DNA of 22,948 nt, taken from NCBI GenBank assembly GCA_022703295.1, contig JAKLDX010000003.1, forward strand, positions 1-22,948, in the 5' to 3' direction. The notes beneath the pieces were generated by a model that was not told the DNA's origin, did no database searches, and worked only from the letters and a program-made list of their open reading frames with translations. The position numbers and the translations under genes are program-made. This document shows positions 1 through 5,696 of the stretch, piece after piece (position 1 is the stretch's first letter; every line of letters starts with the position of its first letter). The stretch comes from Candidatus Omnitrophota bacterium (lineage in GTDB: Bacteria > Omnitrophota > Gorgyraeia > 2-01-FULL-45-10).

Positions 1-1
1 A

Positions 2-415
2 GGCACTCCGCAGGACATGCAGCGTGACCCGCAATATAAAAATATCATGCGGGAGATTGCCTCAAGCCTGAAAACGTCCATAAAAATAGCGGAAGACGCA
101 GGAGTTAAGAAAGAGAATATAATAATCGATCCCGGTATAGGATTCGGAAAGACGGTTGCGCACAATCTGGAAATACTGAACAGGCTCGACGAGCTTAAGG
201 CTCTCGGGCACGAGATATGCATCGGCACCTCCAGAAAATCTTTCATAGGCAAGGTGTTGAATAAGGCTGATTCCGGGGACAGGCTTACGGGCACGCTTGC
301 AACATCCGTAATAGCGATAATGAAAGGTGCGCGGTTAGTCCGTACGCACGATGTCAGGCAGGCAAAAGAAATAGCATCTATGGCAGATGCTATTTTGCAC
401 AAGAAAGCGAATTAA
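2..415 (+). CDS. folP: Dihydropteroate synthase, C-terminal part (5' end outside window)
   Basis: DHPS condenses p-aminobenzoate with dihydropterin pyrophosphate in folate synthesis. The reading frame is already open at base 2 and reads GTPQDMQRDPQY, matching the DHPS segment that follows the MHM motif, so the Met codon at 17 is internal and the true start lies upstream. The remaining residues hold the signatures IIDPGIGFGKT and IGTSRKSFIG, the latter with the pterin- and phosphate-binding Lys and Ser-Arg. The C-terminal RTHDV is the usual family ending. The gene ends two bases before cdaA and appears to head or continue the operon that runs to tRNA-Thr. The visible part looks intact. Confidence 0.95.
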   Translation, partial: GTPQDMQRDPQYKNIMREIASSLKTSIKIAEDAGVKKENIIIDPGIGFGKTVAHNLEILNRLDELKALGHEICIGTSRKSFIGKVLNKADSGDRLTGTLATSVIAIMKGARLVRTHDVRQAKEIASMADAILHKKAN

Positions 416-417
416 AA

Positions 418-1194
418 ATGCACATAATGCCGCATTGGAAGGTTATTCTTGAACTGGCCATCTTATGGTATGCCATATACATGTTCCTCCTTTTTGTGAA
501 GGGGACGCGCACGGAACAACTTCTTAAGGGCCTGGTGGTCATAGGGCTTATATTTGTAATATCACAACAGCTGGAACTACACGCGATAAGCTGGATGCTC
601 GCAAAACTATTTCCGATATCCGTCATAGCGCTTGTGGTGATATTCCAGCCGGAGCTGCGAAGGGCGCTCGCGAGGCTCGGCCAACTCGGTATTCACCAGG
701 AAGACATCGCTGTTATAGACGAGGTGGCGAAAGCCGCGACCAACCTTTCACGGCAAAAGATAGGCGCGCTTATTGCTATAGAAAGGGAGGTCGGCCTGAA
801 AAGTTATGTTGAGAGCGGGGTGCCGATAGACGCCAAGGTCACGAGCTATCTGCTCATAACCGCCCTCATACCCGAATCGCCCCTGCACGACGGGGCTCTT
901 ATCATACAGCGCGGCAGGCTTGTGGCGGCCGGTTGTGTGCTGCCTCTCCCGCAGGACGACAGGGCGCTGCCGAAATCTTTAGGGATGAGGCACAGGGCGG
1001 CGGTCGGTTTGAGCGAAGAGACGGATGCTGTCTGCATAGTCGTGAGCGAAGAGACCGGAGCGATATCGGTCGCGAACGCCGGAAGGCTTACCAGGGACCT
1101 CGGGGAAGAGGAACTTGCTAAATACCTGAAAAATATTTTTTACAAACCGCCCAAGGAAAAGATGGCCTTCAGGATAGTTAAAAATCATGCTTAA
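418..1194 (+). CDS. cdaA: Diadenylate cyclase CdaA (c-di-AMP synthase), membrane-bound
   Basis: The protein makes cyclic di-AMP from two ATP. At 258 residues it is close to the normal CdaA/YbbP length. Residues 10-80 are hydrophobic, giving about three membrane segments. They are followed by a DisA_N catalytic domain with both diagnostic motifs: DGA at 158-160 (PLHDGALI) and RHR at 191-193 (GMRHRAAVG). The start is two bases after folP with no clear Shine-Dalgarno, which suggests translational coupling; a second Met at residue 4 is an alternative start. The 3' end overlaps the ybbR-like gene by 8 bases, the usual cdaA-cdaR pairing. A DHH-DHHA1 phosphoesterase at 21389-22342 could act on its product or on pApA. 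Confidence 0.95.
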   Translation: MHIMPHWKVILELAILWYAIYMFLLFVKGTRTEQLLKGLVVIGLIFVISQQLELHAISWMLAKLFPISVIALVVIFQPELRRALARLGQLGIHQEDIAVIDEVAKAATNLSRQKIGALIAIEREVGLKSYVESGVPIDAKVTSYLLITALIPESPLHDGALIIQRGRLVAAGCVLPLPQDDRALPKSLGMRHRAAVGLSEETDAVCIVVSEETGAISVANAGRLTRDLGEEELAKYLKNIFYKPPKEKMAFRIVKNHA

Positions 1195-1630
1195 TTTCAT
1201 AAGAAAATTTTTTATCGAAAATGTGGGATTGAAAATAATCTCCCTCGTCCTGGCCTTTATGCTCTGGTTCTATGTGGTAAGCGAGCTTAAAAAAGGCAGC
1301 GAGGAGGAGAACCAGTTCCTTAACAGGGTGTTCCCTCAACAGGGCGTTGCCGCGAAAAAGCTTTTAATAAGGCCTATTTTTGTGGGCAAGCTTAAAAACG
1401 GTTACGATATCGTCGATGATAAAATAGTGACCGTCCCGGAATATTGCATTGTCGTCGGGACCAGGGATATCCTGGAAAAGATAAGGTTCATCTATACCAT
1501 GCCGATCGATATCGGCGGCACGACAAAATCGTTCACCAGGTCCGTTGCTTTGAACCCGATAGCGCCTGGGATATACATGGAAGAGACCCTGGTACAGGTG
1601 ACTGTGCCCATAGAGAAAAGTCCAAGGTGA
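1187..1630 (+). CDS. YbbR-like (CdaR-type) membrane-anchored protein, single-domain
   Basis: The N-terminus has a short basic stretch and then one membrane segment (about residues 11-32, ENVGLKIISLVLAFMLWFYV), which is the characteristic YbbR opening. The extracytoplasmic part contains about one YbbR-type beta domain (roughly residues 45-140). At 147 residues it is much shorter than Firmicutes CdaR, which carries several YbbR repeats. Its 8-base overlap with cdaA supports a partnership: in Firmicutes CdaR binds and modulates CdaA. Whether this reduced form regulates the cyclase is inference. The frame is intact and shows no sign of truncation apart from the small number of repeats. Confidence 0.82.
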   Translation: MLNFIRKFFIENVGLKIISLVLAFMLWFYVVSELKKGSEEENQFLNRVFPQQGVAAKKLLIRPIFVGKLKNGYDIVDDKIVTVPEYCIVVGTRDILEKIRFIYTMPIDIGGTTKSFTRSVALNPIAPGIYMEETLVQVTVPIEKSPR

Positions 1631-1645
1631 TATCAGGATGGGCCT

Positions 1646-2359
1646 ATGATAAAGTTGGGCGTAAATATAGACCACATAGCTACGTTAAGAGAAGCCAGGA
1701 AGACATATGAGCCGGACCCGGTAGAAGCGGCAAAAATATGCGAAGAGGCCGGTTGTGATTCAATTGTCTGCCATTTGAGAGAGGACAGGCGGCATATAAA
1801 AGACAGCGATGTGGTAAGGCTTCGCAAAAGCGTGCGCACAAGGCTGAATCTGGAAATGTCTGTCGCGAAAGAGATAGTTGCATTTGCCTGTAAAATAAGG
1901 CCTGACCAGGCGACCCTGGTCCCGGAAAAAAGGCAGGAGATAACTACGGAGGGCGGGCTCGATGTCAAAAAGAACATCGGTTCAGTAAAGGCCGTGGTGG
2001 GCAAATTGATGAAAAGCAGAATAGCCGTAAGCCTTTTCATTAATCCTGTAAAGGCCCAGATCGACGCCTCGGCTGAAAGCGGCGCCCGGATAATCGAGCT
2101 GCATACCGGCGAGTATGCCAACGCTAAAACTTCTGCGGAAAGAAAGCGGCAACTCAATATACTTCGCGCTGCCACTGCTCACGCCTTATCGCTCGGCCTT
2201 GAAGTTAATGCGGGCCACGGTTTGAATTATACCAACGTAAAAGACGTTGCGGCAATAGAAGGGATGAATGAGCTTAATATCGGACATTCGATCGTTTCAT
2301 GTGCGGTATTTACCGGGCTTGACGAAGCGGTCAGGGAAATGAAGGGGCTTATTAGATGA
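1646..2359 (+). CDS. pdxJ: Pyridoxine 5'-phosphate synthase
   Basis: PdxJ condenses 1-deoxyxylulose 5-phosphate with 3-amino-2-oxopropyl phosphate to form pyridoxine 5'-phosphate in the DXP-dependent vitamin B6 pathway. The 237 residues match the family length. The start GVNIDHIATLREAR carries the conserved Asn-x-Asp-His and Arg. CHLREDRRHI places the catalytic His at residue 43, RLNLEMS places the catalytic Glu at 70, and NAGHGLNY is the late phosphate-binding segment with its His. It starts 15 bases after the ybbR-like gene behind an AGGATGG ribosome site and overlaps acpS by four bases (ATGA). All key residues that I can check are present. Confidence 0.97.
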   Translation: MIKLGVNIDHIATLREARKTYEPDPVEAAKICEEAGCDSIVCHLREDRRHIKDSDVVRLRKSVRTRLNLEMSVAKEIVAFACKIRPDQATLVPEKRQEITTEGGLDVKKNIGSVKAVVGKLMKSRIAVSLFINPVKAQIDASAESGARIIELHTGEYANAKTSAERKRQLNILRAATAHALSLGLEVNAGHGLNYTNVKDVAAIEGMNELNIGHSIVSCAVFTGLDEAVREMKGLIR

Positions 2360-2745
2360 TATTCGGTACGGGCATAGATATAGTCGAGGTCTTCCGTATG
2401 CGCGAGGCTATCGGAAAATGGGGGGACAGCTTCCTGCGAAAGATGTTCACGCAGCGCGAGGTGAAATACGCTAATTCCCGCCGGTTCTCGTTTCAGCATT
2501 TTGCCGCCAGGTTCGCGGCCAAAGAAGCCCTTGTGAAGGCATTCGGCGAACCGCGTAAATTCCCGATAAAGTGGACGGACATAGAGGTCCTGAACGACAA
2601 AGAGGGCAAGCCTGTGATTGAATTTCACGGTGACGCGCTCAAATTGAAGAAAAAAAAGAAGATCGACGATGTCGTGATAAGCATGTCGCACTCCAAAAAT
2701 TATGCCGTCGCGAATGTAATACTTTTACAAAAGAGGCCGAAATGA
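2356..2745 (+). CDS. acpS: Holo-[acyl-carrier-protein] synthase
   Basis: AcpS transfers 4'-phosphopantetheine from CoA to the serine of apo-ACP, activating it for fatty acid synthesis. The 129 residues fit the small trimeric AcpS class. GTGIDIVEV carries the Mg-binding Asp8, and FAARFAAKEALVKAFG carries Glu57 and the lysine-rich CoA-binding helix. The late SMSHSKNYAVANV strand is also typical. The gene overlaps pdxJ and nnrD by four bases each (ATGA junctions), so it is very likely translated by coupling. The LKLKKKKKID stretch before the last strand is unusually lysine-rich, caused by an A-rich run near 2645-2660. Confidence 0.96.
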   Translation: MIFGTGIDIVEVFRMREAIGKWGDSFLRKMFTQREVKYANSRRFSFQHFAARFAAKEALVKAFGEPRKFPIKWTDIEVLNDKEGKPVIEFHGDALKLKKKKKIDDVVISMSHSKNYAVANVILLQKRPK

Positions 2746-3599
2746 TCAATGAAATGATCAAAGGGTTTCCTAAGAGAACCGCGGAATCGAACAAGTCGGA
2801 TTACGGGCATGTCCTGGTCATAGCCGGTTCAGCCGGGTATACCGGCGCGGCATACCTTACAAGCCAGGCCGCCGTAAGAAGCGGGAGCGGGCTCGTAACC
2901 CTTGCGATAGGCAGGAGCCTGTACGAGATAATGGCTGCGAAGCTTACGGAGGTCATGGTAAGGCCTTTCTTCGAGACGAAAGATTTTTCGCTGAGCCTTT
3001 TGGCGGAAAAAGAACTTCTTGCGTTCAGCGAAAAGTGCGATTGCCTGGCCATCGGCCCCGGCATTTCCCAGAATAAAGAAACGCAAAGCCTGGTACGCAG
3101 CCTGGTCGCTAAAATCAATAAGCCTGTCGTCCTGGATGCGGACGGCTTAAACGCGTTCGCGGGACATGTGAATGATCTCAAGACTGTTAAAACCCCGCTT
3201 GTCCTGACACCGCATCCCGGCGAAATGGCGAGGCTTACCGGAAAGAGTGCGGAAGAGATCCAAAAAGATAGAAAAAATATTGCTTTAGACTTTGCCCGTG
3301 AGTATAATATCGTCTTAGTTTTAAAAGGGCACAACACTATAGTGGCCGGGCCTGACGGCAAGATATACGAGAACCAGACCGGCAATCCCGGCATGGCTAC
3401 GGGCGGGACAGGGGATGTGCTCACAGGCGTCATTGCCAGTTTTATCGGGCAGGGCCTCGCGCCTTTTGCGGCAGCGAGCCTCGGAGTTTATTTTCACGGT
3501 GTCGCAGGCGACATAGCGGCCAAGGAAAAAGGCATGCTAAGCCTGACTGCGGGTGATCTTTTAGAAAAGTTACCGGACGCGTTAAGGGTGCTAGCATAG
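2742..3599 (+). CDS. nnrD: ADP-dependent (S)-NAD(P)H-hydrate dehydratase, standalone
   Basis: NnrD repairs hydrated NAD(P)H using ADP (YjeF C-terminal, carbohydrate-kinase-like fold). The 285 residues contain HVLVIAGSAGYTGAAY (23-38), LDADGLNAF (131-139), LTPHPGE (155-161), VLKGHNT (193-199) and NPGMATGGTGDVLTG (215-229) with the catalytic Asp225. The N-terminal epimerase domain (NnrE) found in many fused bacterial YjeF proteins is absent and is not seen elsewhere in the window. The gene overlaps acpS by four bases. Its stop codon, 3597-3599, lies inside the downstream tRNA-Thr, giving a 10-base overlap, so tRNA 5' processing would cut off the mRNA stop codon. Confidence 0.96.
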   Translation: MINEMIKGFPKRTAESNKSDYGHVLVIAGSAGYTGAAYLTSQAAVRSGSGLVTLAIGRSLYEIMAAKLTEVMVRPFFETKDFSLSLLAEKELLAFSEKCDCLAIGPGISQNKETQSLVRSLVAKINKPVVLDADGLNAFAGHVNDLKTVKTPLVLTPHPGEMARLTGKSAEEIQKDRKNIALDFAREYNIVLVLKGHNTIVAGPDGKIYENQTGNPGMATGGTGDVLTGVIASFIGQGLAPFAAASLGVYFHGVAGDIAAKEKGMLSLTAGDLLEKLPDALRVLA

Positions 3600-3665
3600 C
3601 TCAGCTGGTAGAGCAATGGTTTTGTAAACCATAGGTCGGGGGTTCGATCCCCTCTGCTAGCTCCA
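3590..3665 (+). tRNA. tRNA-Thr (anticodon TGT)
   Basis: This is a 76-base cloverleaf. Acceptor GCTAGCA (3590-3596) pairs with TGCTAGC, followed by discriminator T and an encoded CCA. The D arm is GCTC/GAGC. The anticodon stem is ATGGT/ACCAT with loop TTTGTAA, anticodon TGT. The T arm is GGGGG/CCCTC with loop TTCGATC and one G-T wobble. Its first 10 bases are also the last codons and stop of nnrD, so it is probably co-transcribed with the folP-nnrD operon. Confidence 0.97.
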
Positions 3666-3683
3666 TCTCAGTCAGTAAGGGGC

Positions 3684-3789
3684 GGGGATCGAAGCCAATT
3701 TTCGCCGAGCGATTAGCGAGGAAAAGGCCTTTGGCCGAAAGAAAATTGGCTGGTCCGTAGTGAGTTATACGAACGAAGGACCGATCCCC
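3684..3789. repeat. Multi-arm palindromic element 1, between tRNA-Thr and tRNA-Tyr
   Basis: Three nested or adjacent inverted repeats form a junction-like fold. The outer stem is GGGGATCG (3684-3691) with CGATCCCC (3782-3789). Arm 1 is AGCCAATTTTC (3693-3703) with GAAAATTGGCT (3741-3751), 11 perfect pairs, and contains a GGCC-TTT-GGCC hairpin (3726-3736). Arm 2 is GGTCC (3752-3756) with GGACC (3778-3782), sharing one base with the outer stem. There is no coding potential. The fold is seen directly, but its identity is unknown; it could be a structured RNA, a cruciform-forming repeat or a dispersed miniature element. Confidence 0.75.
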
Positions 3790-3808
3790 AAGAATGGTTT
3801 TCCCTTAA

Positions 3809-3874
3809 GGAGCGAAGGCTTCACAAGGCCAATCTGGCGAAGTAAGTACTGGCCGCAGTGAAGCCGTAGCGACG
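3809..3874 (+). repeat. Hairpin repeat, copy 1 (upstream of tRNA-Tyr)
   Basis: About 65 bases, with a diverged direct copy at 4139-4202. Over the 55-base core (3820-3874 against 4149-4202) I count 8 substitutions and one indel, roughly 84% identity. Conserved cores include AATCTGGC, GTACTGG and CAGTGAAGCCG. This copy folds as GGCTTCAC (3817-3824) with GTGAAGCC (3858-3865), enclosing GGCCA (3827-3831) with TGGCC (3850-3854). It ends two bases before tRNA-Tyr. It is preceded by GGTTTTCCCT (3796-3805), which also precedes copy 2. Confidence 0.8.
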
Positions 3875-3876
3875 AT

Positions 3877-3962
3877 GGTGAGGTACCAAAGCGGTCAAAT
3901 GGACCAGACTGTAAATCTGGCGGCGCAAGCCTTCGAAGGTTCGAATCCTTCCCTCACCACCA
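3877..3962 (+). tRNA. tRNA-Tyr (anticodon GTA)
   Basis: This is an 86-base class II tRNA. Acceptor GGTGAGG (3877-3883) pairs with CCTCACC (3952-3958), followed by discriminator A and an encoded CCA. Anticodon stem CCAGA/TCTGG encloses loop CTGTAAA, anticodon GTA. It has a long variable arm and a T arm GAAGG-TTCGAAT-CCTTC. A 73-codon open frame from 3875 runs through it and is not a gene. Copies of a hairpin repeat lie on both sides. Confidence 0.97.
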
Positions 3963-3964
3963 CT

Positions 3965-4082
3965 AAACGATTTTGCCTTCGGGCCCAAAAAGTGTTGTGT
4001 TGCTTTTTGGCCCTCCGGCCTGCCGAAGCATTCGGCAGTTATTCCGTTGATTGCGAAGGCAGGGCTAGCGCCAAAATCGTTT
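3965..4082. repeat. Multi-arm palindromic element 2, downstream of tRNA-Tyr
   Basis: The outer stem is AAACGATTTTG (3965-3975) with CAAAATCGTTT (4072-4082), 11 perfect pairs. Inside are TGCCTTCG (3974-3981) with CGAAGGCA (4054-4061), which competes with the outer stem for two bases; GGGCC-C-AAAAAG (3981-3992) with CTTTTTGGCCC (4003-4013), with one bulged C; and TGCCGAA-GCA-TTCGGCA (4021-4037). It has the same design as element 1, one long outer palindrome enclosing several hairpins, but little obvious sequence similarity to it. It begins two bases after the CCA of tRNA-Tyr. Confidence 0.75.
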
Positions 4083-4111
4083 TAGGGAAAACCTAAATCG
4101 GTTTTCCCTAA
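4082..4111. repeat. 12-bp perfect hairpin abutting palindromic element 2
   Basis: TTAGGGAAAACC (4082-4093) pairs perfectly with GGTTTTCCCTAA (4100-4111) around a 6-base loop. No T-run follows, so it is not a classical intrinsic terminator. Its right arm carries GGTTTTCCCT, which also occurs unpaired before hairpin-repeat copy 1 (3796-3805), so it is probably a shared module boundary. Confidence 0.75.
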
Positions 4112-4138
4112 TATCCCTTTCCCTTATGTTGAAACGAC

Positions 4139-4210
4139 GGAAGAAGGATTCGCAAGGCTAATCTGGCTAATATGTACTGGTCACAGTGAAGCCGGAGCAA
4201 CGAATCCTTC
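4139..4210 (+). repeat. Hairpin repeat, copy 2 (downstream of tRNA-Tyr)
   Basis: This is a direct, diverged copy of 3809-3874. The base of the stem differs: GAAGGATTCG (4143-4152) pairs perfectly with CGAATCCTTC (4201-4210). The right flank CGAATCCTTCC (4201-4211) is identical over 11 bases to the T-loop and T-stem 3' half of tRNA-Tyr (3942-3952), and the left flank GAAGGATTCG resembles its T-stem 5' half. This suggests either a tRNA-derived flank or an insertion into a T-arm-like sequence. No complete second tRNA can be folded here. Confidence 0.75.
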
Positions 4211-4211
4211 C

Positions 4212-4370
4212 ATTGCCATCGCAAAGGACCTGCTTAATGTGTTAAATTTAGGTTTAAAACAAGGCAAAAGACAAAACAAAAAACGCTGGGTAGCATAGCC
4301 AGCGTTTCGTATTTATGAGTGAGACTAATCACGCATCAGCTGACACCACTAATACCAAAAAGGCTAACTA
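4212..4370 (+). other. Non-coding gap before the LOG-family gene, with one 9-bp hairpin
   Basis: This AT-rich stretch has no credible ORF. It contains AAACGCTGG (4281-4289) with CCAGCGTTT (4299-4307), a 9-bp stem with a 9-base loop, preceded by an A-rich run and followed by TTTCGTATTT. It might terminate transcription weakly in either direction, but the T-run is interrupted. I see no convincing promoter for the following gene. Its ribosome site is an AAAAAGG about 7 bases before the start. Confidence 0.5.
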
Positions 4371-5408
4371 ATGAAAAAGACGCCAAAAGAATACGAAGTC
4401 GGGGATAAGGCCATAGACGGCTTGATAGATGAGCTTGCCAGGAGGTCAGGTTCCGCGGAAACCGAACATTTACTTCACGAAATACTTACCACTGCTGTAA
4501 AACTCGGGAAGGAATCCAAGGATAAAGGAGATCTTAAGCTCGCGAACAACGCGCTGAAAGAGCTGCGGTATTCTTTTAAGATATTCGCTCCTTATAGAGG
4601 TTTCAAAAAGGTTATAATCTTCGGTTCGGCAAGATCGAAAAAGACATCGGCCGAATACAGGATGGCCGAAGAATTCGCGCGCAAGCTGACCGCGAAAAAT
4701 TACATGATAATAACCGGCGGCGGGCCCGGGGTCATGGAGGCCGGGAACAAAGGCGCGGAGGCGGGCAAAGAATTCGCGTTGAACATAAGGCTTCCGTTTG
4801 AACAAAAGCCCAATCCGTATATCTACGAAAAAGACAAAATAATAAACTTTAAATATTTCTTTACCAGAAAACTGATGTTCGTAAAGGAAACCGATGCTAC
4901 CGCGCTTTTTCCGGGCGGGTTCGGTACGCACGACGAGGGGTTCGAGATGCTGACCCTGATACAAACAGGCAAGTCCAGGCCCAGGCCGATAGTCTTGATG
5001 GAGCCTAAGGGCTCGACATATTGGAACGCCTGGAAACGCTATGTAACAGATCACCTGCTTAAAAACGGATTTATCGGGAAGGAAGACCTTAAGCTTTTTC
5101 GTATCGCGAAAACCGTAGACGAGGCGATAAAATATATAGAAGATTTTTACCGGATATATCACTCGATAAGATACGTTTCCGGGCTGACTGTTATCAGATT
5201 GAATAAAGAGATCTCAGATAAGACACTACGGCTTATTAACCGGAAATTCAAAGACATTTTGACAAGCGGCGAGATCAGGCCGGCCCCTGCAACAGCCAAA
5301 GAGGTCCAGGAAGGGGAGTGCATTAACCTGCCCAGGATCGTAATGGATTTTAATATGCGTGATTATGGTAGACTTTGTGAAATGATCAGTGTTATTAATA
5401 AGGATTGA
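4371..5408 (+). CDS. LOG-family (TIGR00730-like) protein, long form
   Basis: LOG-family enzymes release the base from nucleoside 5'-monophosphates (cytokinin-activating or PpnN-like nucleotide phosphoribohydrolases). Two family signatures are clear: GGGPGVMEAGNKGA (about 116-129) and PGGFGTHDE (181-189). The Arg-Lys pair RKLMF is at about 166-170, and the Rossmann start VIIFGSAR is at 81-88. At 345 residues it is longer than the roughly 190-residue plant-type LOGs, with about 75 extra N-terminal residues (helical) and a C-terminal extension of about 120. That makes it closer to the long bacterial class. Substrate is not predictable. It converges on tRNA-Gly, leaving only two bases between them. 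Confidence 0.85.
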   Translation: MKKTPKEYEVGDKAIDGLIDELARRSGSAETEHLLHEILTTAVKLGKESKDKGDLKLANNALKELRYSFKIFAPYRGFKKVIIFGSARSKKTSAEYRMAEEFARKLTAKNYMIITGGGPGVMEAGNKGAEAGKEFALNIRLPFEQKPNPYIYEKDKIINFKYFFTRKLMFVKETDATALFPGGFGTHDEGFEMLTLIQTGKSRPRPIVLMEPKGSTYWNAWKRYVTDHLLKNGFIGKEDLKLFRIAKTVDEAIKYIEDFYRIYHSIRYVSGLTVIRLNKEISDKTLRLINRKFKDILTSGEIRPAPATAKEVQEGECINLPRIVMDFNMRDYGRLCEMISVINKD

Positions 5409-5410
5409 GA

Positions 5411-5484
5411 TGGAGCGGGCGATCGGAATCGAACCGACATAGCTAGCTTGGAAGGCTAGTGCTCTACCATTGAGCTACGCCCGC
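5411..5484 (-). tRNA. tRNA-Gly (anticodon TCC)
   Basis: This is a 74-base cloverleaf read on the minus strand. Acceptor GCGGGCG pairs with CGCCCGC, followed by discriminator T and an encoded CCA (5411-5413 in plus orientation). D arm GCTC/GAGC. Anticodon stem CTAGC/GCTAG with loop CTTCCAA, anticodon TCC. T arm GTCGG-TTCGATT-CCGAT. It faces the LOG-family gene tail to tail. Confidence 0.97.
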
Positions 5485-5540
5485 TTGAAATCGAAATTAA
5501 TAATATCATCTTTTATTAAGCAAAACAATAAAAATTTTTC

Positions 5541-5568
5541 TTGACATCTAAAATAATTTTGTTAGAAT
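5541..5568 (+). promoter_or_regulatory. Sigma70-type promoter of the prepilin-like gene
   Basis: TTGACA (5541-5546), a 16-base spacer, then TAGAAT (5563-5568), within an AT-rich stretch. Transcription would start near 5575, about 120 bases before the prepilin-like start codon, leaving a leader with a terminator hairpin. A second TATAAT (5620-5625) lies lower down but lacks a good -35. Confidence 0.75.
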
Positions 5569-5622
5569 AATAGAAACTTACAACATGGCATAGATCTGTA
5601 TAAATTTAGGAAAACTGTATAT

Positions 5623-5652
5623 AATGCTTGGCGGCAACGCCAGGCATTTTTT
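5623..5652 (+). terminator. Intrinsic terminator or attenuator in the prepilin leader
   Basis: AATGCTTGGCG (5623-5633) pairs with CGCCAGGCATT (5638-5648), 11 pairs with one T-G wobble, closed by a GCAA tetraloop. A run of six Ts (5647-5652) follows. It lies about 50 bases after the predicted transcription start and 44 bases before the prepilin start codon. It would therefore either end a short RNA of about 75 bases or act as an attenuator. No known riboswitch consensus was recognised. Confidence 0.8.
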
Positions 5653-5696
5653 GTTTATATTTAAATAGTTTAAAAAGCTGCAAAACGGAGGATGAA

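Noticed and set aside
3707..3720. Mirror-symmetric 14-mer GAGCGATTAGCGAG in palindromic element 1
   Set aside because: Mirror symmetry does not give base pairing, it is not purine-only as needed for H-DNA, and may be chance.
3875..4096. 73-codon plus-strand open frame
   Set aside because: It runs straight through tRNA-Tyr and palindromic element 2, has no ribosome site and no recognisable product.
3684..4210. CRISPR array
   Set aside because: Only two diverged repeats with a tRNA between them, no regular spacers and no cas genes.
4281..4307. Intrinsic terminator after the tRNA cluster
   Set aside because: The 9-bp stem is real but the following T-run is interrupted (TTTCGTATTT), so it is listed only as a hairpin in the gap.
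5575..5652. Known riboswitch in the prepilin leader
   Set aside because: The leader is short and I could not match it to cyclic-di-GMP, preQ1 or other consensus motifs.
5628..5696. Upstream Met start for the prepilin-like protein
   Set aside because: It lies inside the leader terminator hairpin and would put 23 residues before the short basic leader; GGAGG supports 5697.
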